Below are positions 40,570-43,387 of a stretch of 43,387 nucleotides of DNA, one piece after another. Within the stretch, counting starts at the first letter, position 1. Each line of letters opens with the position of its first letter. The notes under the pieces were generated by a model. That model was given only the letters and a program-made list of their open reading frames with translations. It ran no database searches and was not told where the DNA came from. The position numbers were made by a program, and so were the translations under genes. The stretch is from Nitratireductor sp. (GTDB taxonomy: Bacteria > Pseudomonadota > Alphaproteobacteria > Rhizobiales > Rhizobiaceae), in the NCBI GenBank assembly GCA_020637805.1, contig JACKJU010000016.1:1-43387 (forward strand). The letters are read 5' to 3'.

Positions 40570-42392
40570 TCGGCGGCCCTCGCCATCGACGCTTGCAAGG
40601 GCATTCGGATCCTGGCCGTTATTCCACCCAGGCTGTTCGGCTCCAGTTCCAGTTCTCCGCCGTGTTCTTCGATGATTGTTGCCGAGATGGACAGTCCAAG
40701 CCCCAATCCCTCACTTACTGCCTTGGTAGTAAAGAAGGGTTCTGTGACCTGATTGAGGTTCTCGGCCGTGATGCCGTGACCATTGTCCTGAACCTCGATC
40801 TCGACCTGGGTGTCGAGCGACTTCACCTGGACTATAATCTGCGGTTCCGCTCTCCCGTCCAGGGCGTCGAGTGCATTGAGCAGCAGGTTAAGGAACACCT
40901 GCTCCAGCCTGATTGCAGATCCGGTGATGAATACAGGCTTGTCTGCGCGCACTTGCGGTTTCACACCAACCTTTTCCGCCCTTGGCCTGGCAAGTTCGAG
41001 CGCTTCCCGGATCGATGTCACACAATCGAAGACCTCGATATCCGCATTGTCCTTGCGCGAGAACGTCTTGAGATGCTTGACCGTGCGTTGCATTCGCCGG
41101 ACAAGGTTTCGTGCGGTTTCAATACGCTTTGACACCCCTTTTTCCTGCCCCGATTTGGCGAGGAGACTGGTGCTTGCAAGGGTCGTCTCCAGCGCTGCCA
41201 GCGGTTGGCTCACTTCATGCACGATTGCCGCCGACATGCGACCGAGGGCAGCCATTTTCTCCGCGTGCACCAGGCCATCCTGAGCGAGTTTCAGGTCCTG
41301 TTCGGCGGCCTTGCGCACGTCGATTTCATGGGCAAGATCGCGCGTCCTTTCCTCGACTTTGCGCTCAAGCAGTTCATTCTGCCGAAGCCTCAGTGCAACC
41401 AGCTGCCGTCTTTGCAGGACAAAGTGAAGTGCGCCGCTGAGCAACACTCCCACGAGAACGGTGATGAGCGACCAAGTCGTCGCGTTCCCGGCTACCGGGG
41501 CAAGATTGCTTGTTGCATGGAGGGTCCAGCCCTCCTCCGGCAACCTCTTCGAAACCGAGATCAGCTCTGTATTTACCCTGGCGAATGCTGTGTCATCGGG
41601 CGCGAGAAAGCCGTCAATGTATTTACCTTCGACAATCGGCCGCTGGCTTTCGAGGTCAACCCCTTCATAGGTCCTTGTGTCGATCAATTGGCGGATGGTT
41701 GCTTGCGAGAGCGGAACAACCGGACGATATTTCCAGTCCCTGTTTCCCGAGAGGAAAACAATGCCGTTGCGGTCGGCCAGTGAAATGTTCTGGGCTGCCG
41801 ATGTCCAGCTTGCTTCCAGCGGCAACAGATCGATCTTGACCACGACAACGCCGGCCTTGCCGCCTTCACCCGGATCTATGCGACGGGCCAGGAAATATCC
41901 CGGCTTCCCCGTCGTGACGCCGATCGCGTAGTAGCGCCCGTCCATTTCCTCCATTGCATTCTTGAAGTAGGGCCTGAAACCATAATTGTTGCCCACCAGC
42001 GTGTCGGGCTGGTCCCAGTTGCTTGCGGCAAGCGTCAGCCCCTCGCTGTTCAGCACATAGAGAAAAGATGCACCCGAAGCATTCGCTACCGTTGCGAGAT
42101 ACCTGTTCGCCGCCATGATCCTGTCCGGAACAAGCGGATCACGCAGAAGCGCCCTGACGCGTTCATCCTCGCCTGCAATGGTAGGCAGATATCGAAACCG
42201 CTTGATTTCAGTCTCGACACTTCGTGCAGCGAGAAACGCCGTCTGCTCGAGTTGGCTGCGGATGGTTTCCAGCGTGCGATTGCTTGCAAAATGCCAGACA
42301 CCAATAGCCGATAGTAAAACCACGACAATCGAAAATATGGTTGTCTGAGATCGTTTCATCAGGATGGTCCGGCCAATCGTACTCCTCGGCAT
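40566..42392 (-). CDS. DctB-like sensor histidine kinase
   Basis: A 608-residue membrane sensor kinase. One helix at about 18-36 and another at about 306-326 enclose a periplasmic double-PAS/Cache domain of the DctB type ('NASGASFLYVLNSEGLTLAASNWDQPDTLVGNNYGFRPYF', 'GYFLARRI'). A coiled coil (330-380) leads to the kinase core with phospho-accepting H392 ('IVHEVSQPLAA'), N-box 'LNLLLNALDAL' and G-boxes 'DNGHGI' and 'GLGLGLS'. I kept the start at 42392, whose ATG follows the DUF1850 stop directly (TAAATG); an ATG at 42359 (MKRSQTT) is an equally reasonable start. Confidence 0.9.
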   Translation of the reverse strand: MPRSTIGRTILMKRSQTTIFSIVVVLLSAIGVWHFASNRTLETIRSQLEQTAFLAARSVETEIKRFRYLPTIAGEDERVRALLRDPLVPDRIMAANRYLATVANASGASFLYVLNSEGLTLAASNWDQPDTLVGNNYGFRPYFKNAMEEMDGRYYAIGVTTGKPGYFLARRIDPGEGGKAGVVVVKIDLLPLEASWTSAAQNISLADRNGIVFLSGNRDWKYRPVVPLSQATIRQLIDTRTYEGVDLESQRPIVEGKYIDGFLAPDDTAFARVNTELISVSKRLPEEGWTLHATSNLAPVAGNATTWSLITVLVGVLLSGALHFVLQRRQLVALRLRQNELLERKVEERTRDLAHEIDVRKAAEQDLKLAQDGLVHAEKMAALGRMSAAIVHEVSQPLAALETTLASTSLLAKSGQEKGVSKRIETARNLVRRMQRTVKHLKTFSRKDNADIEVFDCVTSIREALELARPRAEKVGVKPQVRADKPVFITGSAIRLEQVFLNLLLNALDALDGRAEPQIIVQVKSLDTQVEIEVQDNGHGITAENLNQVTEPFFTTKAVSEGLGLGLSISATIIEEHGGELELEPNSLGGITARIRMPLQASMARAAE

Positions 42393-42785
42393 TTATCCGT
42401 CATTGTTCCCGCAAACGGCAAGTCGAATCGTGTCGGCTTTGCGTGTACCGAGGTCCAGGCACTTCTGGGCTTTGTCATGTCCGGCATCTTCATGGCAAAG
42501 CTTCCAGCCGGAGACGGTTTCCCCGGAGGCAGCAAGATTGAGCTCTTCGACCGGTGGCGTGTCCGGCTGCCAGACCCACCAGCCATCCACGAGGCGTGCG
42601 CCGTCGCCGGGATCCATTCCAGCGCCAGATCCCTTGACCCTGGCCTGACGCAGCACCAGCATCTGCCCCGACACCTCCCAGTTTTCCTGCCACTCGGTCT
42701 TCTCGACCGAGTGGACCCAGGAAAGGGAGAATGCGGAAGCGGCAATCGCCAAGGTTTTTCCCGCAGTGACGAGGCAGAGCGCCAT
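42393..42785 (-). CDS. DUF1850-family protein
   Basis: A 130-residue protein with an N-terminal hydrophobic segment ('LAIAASAFSLSWVHSVEKTEWQENWEV'), then 'SGAGMDPGDGARLVDGWWVWQP', the pattern of DUF1850 (PF08905). Such proteins are typically encoded next to TAXI-type TRAP transporter genes, as here, and may help assembly or ligand handling; no function is proven. The start overlaps the permease stop by one base and the stop directly precedes the kinase start. Confidence 0.8.
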   Translation of the reverse strand: MALCLVTAGKTLAIAASAFSLSWVHSVEKTEWQENWEVSGQMLVLRQARVKGSGAGMDPGDGARLVDGWWVWQPDTPPVEELNLAASGETVSGWKLCHEDAGHDKAQKCLDLGTRKADTIRLAVCGNNDG

Positions 42786-43387
42786 CAGGCCGCTTCCTGC
42801 GTTTGCCGGCCAATGCTGCGCATCGCCCGCCTGGCCAGGAAAACGAACAGGGCAGCGAGTGCAAAGCCAATTTCATCGGTCAATGGCAGCGCCACCACCA
42901 ATGTGAATGCAGCCGCCATGGCGAGCAGTCGCATCATCGGATTGAGGCGTGTGCCGGCAAAACCGATCACGGCTGCGCCCCATAGCGCGATTGCCAGCAC
43001 TGTCTTGAAGACAATGTAGATGACGGCCGGAATGAAGCCAAACTCGGTCGCCAATGGTCCGCCATCCTGCAACATCAAGGTTGGCGTATAAACCGCCATG
43101 AAGGGTATGACGAAGCCGGCTGCTGCAATCTTGATTGCTTCCATCGATATCTTCAAACCGCTTTCCTTGGCGATCGGCGAGGCGGCAAAACAGGCAAGAG
43201 CAACAGGTGGGGTAAGGTCAGCCAGAATGCCGAAATAGAACACGAACATGTGGCTGACGATCAGCGGTACGCCAAGGTCGAGCAAGGCCGGTCCTGCTAT
43301 CGACGAGGTAATGATGTAGTTGGGGATGGTCGGAATGCCCATTCCCAGCACGATACAGGTTATCATTGTCAGGACGAGAGACAGGAA
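42785..43387 (-). CDS. Fused TAXI-type TRAP transporter permease, C-terminal part
   Basis: The frame is open to the window edge, so only the last 200 residues are seen. 'GMGIPTIPNYIITSSIAGPALLDLGVPLIVSHMFVFYFGILADLTPPVALACFAAS' is the DctM signature of TRAP permeases with the small subunit fused (TIGR02123 type), and 'AGFVIPFMAVYTPTLML' and four C-terminal helices follow. It imports a carboxylate using a sodium gradient. The binding protein (TAXI) would be expected upstream, beyond base 43387. DUF1850, sensor and regulator genes follow in one operon. Confidence 0.88.
   Translation of the reverse strand, partial: FLSLVLTMITCIVLGMGIPTIPNYIITSSIAGPALLDLGVPLIVSHMFVFYFGILADLTPPVALACFAASPIAKESGLKISMEAIKIAAAGFVIPFMAVYTPTLMLQDGGPLATEFGFIPAVIYIVFKTVLAIALWGAAVIGFAGTRLNPMMRLLAMAAAFTLVVALPLTDEIGFALAALFVFLARRAMRSIGRQTQEAA

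Noticed and set aside
1..43387. CRISPR arrays, rRNA, tRNA and prophage genes
   Set aside because: No regularly spaced repeats, no rRNA or tRNA signatures and no phage structural or integrase genes were seen.

Overview
The window looks like a chromosomal segment of an alphaproteobacterium of the order Hyphomicrobiales (rhizobia-like). It is GC-rich. The MutS, OlsB, Udh and Gci proteins closely resemble the Rhizobium/Agrobacterium versions as I remember them, and most of the content is ABC and TRAP uptake systems tied to catabolic operons. No database search was run; assignments rest on motifs, family knowledge and gene order.

Layout. (1) 1-7000, housekeeping: the end of olsB (ornithine lipid synthesis), mutS, a complete IS30-family element with inverted ends (3533-4564), a small lipoprotein, a PfkB/adenosine-kinase-like kinase and an EI24/CysZ-like membrane protein. 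(2) 7000-16500, sugar acid region: a ytfQRT-yjfF ABC transporter operon ending in an FCD regulator gene; then udh (minus strand) facing a second FCD regulator followed by kdgD and gci. Udh, Gci and KdgD form three steps of the oxidative galacturonate route (galacturonate, galactarolactone, 3-deoxy-2-ketohexarate, 2-oxoglutarate semialdehyde). GntR-type palindromes lie in front of the transporter, the regulator and kdgD.

(3) 16500-27000, a tightly packed nine-gene minus-strand operon with a divergent LysR gene: aldehyde dehydrogenase, divergent DapA-family protein, 3-hydroxyanthranilate 3,4-dioxygenase, a five-gene Liv-type ABC transporter, an aspartate-dehydrogenase-family protein and an arylformamidase-like hydrolase. 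This looks like import and ring cleavage of an aminated aromatic acid, but the usual decarboxylase and deaminase steps are not here. (4) 27000-39100, a second minus-strand operon: oligopeptide-type ABC transporter, cysteine-desulfurase-like class V enzyme, FAD amine-oxidase-like protein, ATC-hydrolase-like protein and an M20D amidohydrolase. It is divergent from an SDR, a glyoxalase-like VOC protein and an Lrp regulator. The enzyme set suggests breakdown of an acylated, possibly sulfur-containing, amino-acid derivative.

(5) 39200-43387: a DctD/DctB-like two-component pair, a DUF1850 protein and the end of a fused TAXI-type TRAP permease, in one overlapping minus-strand operon that runs out of the window.

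The strongest candidates for undescribed biology are the operons of regions 3 and 4. A recurring structural feature is a perfect GC-rich hairpin directly after each of the three solute-binding-protein genes, before the next transporter gene.
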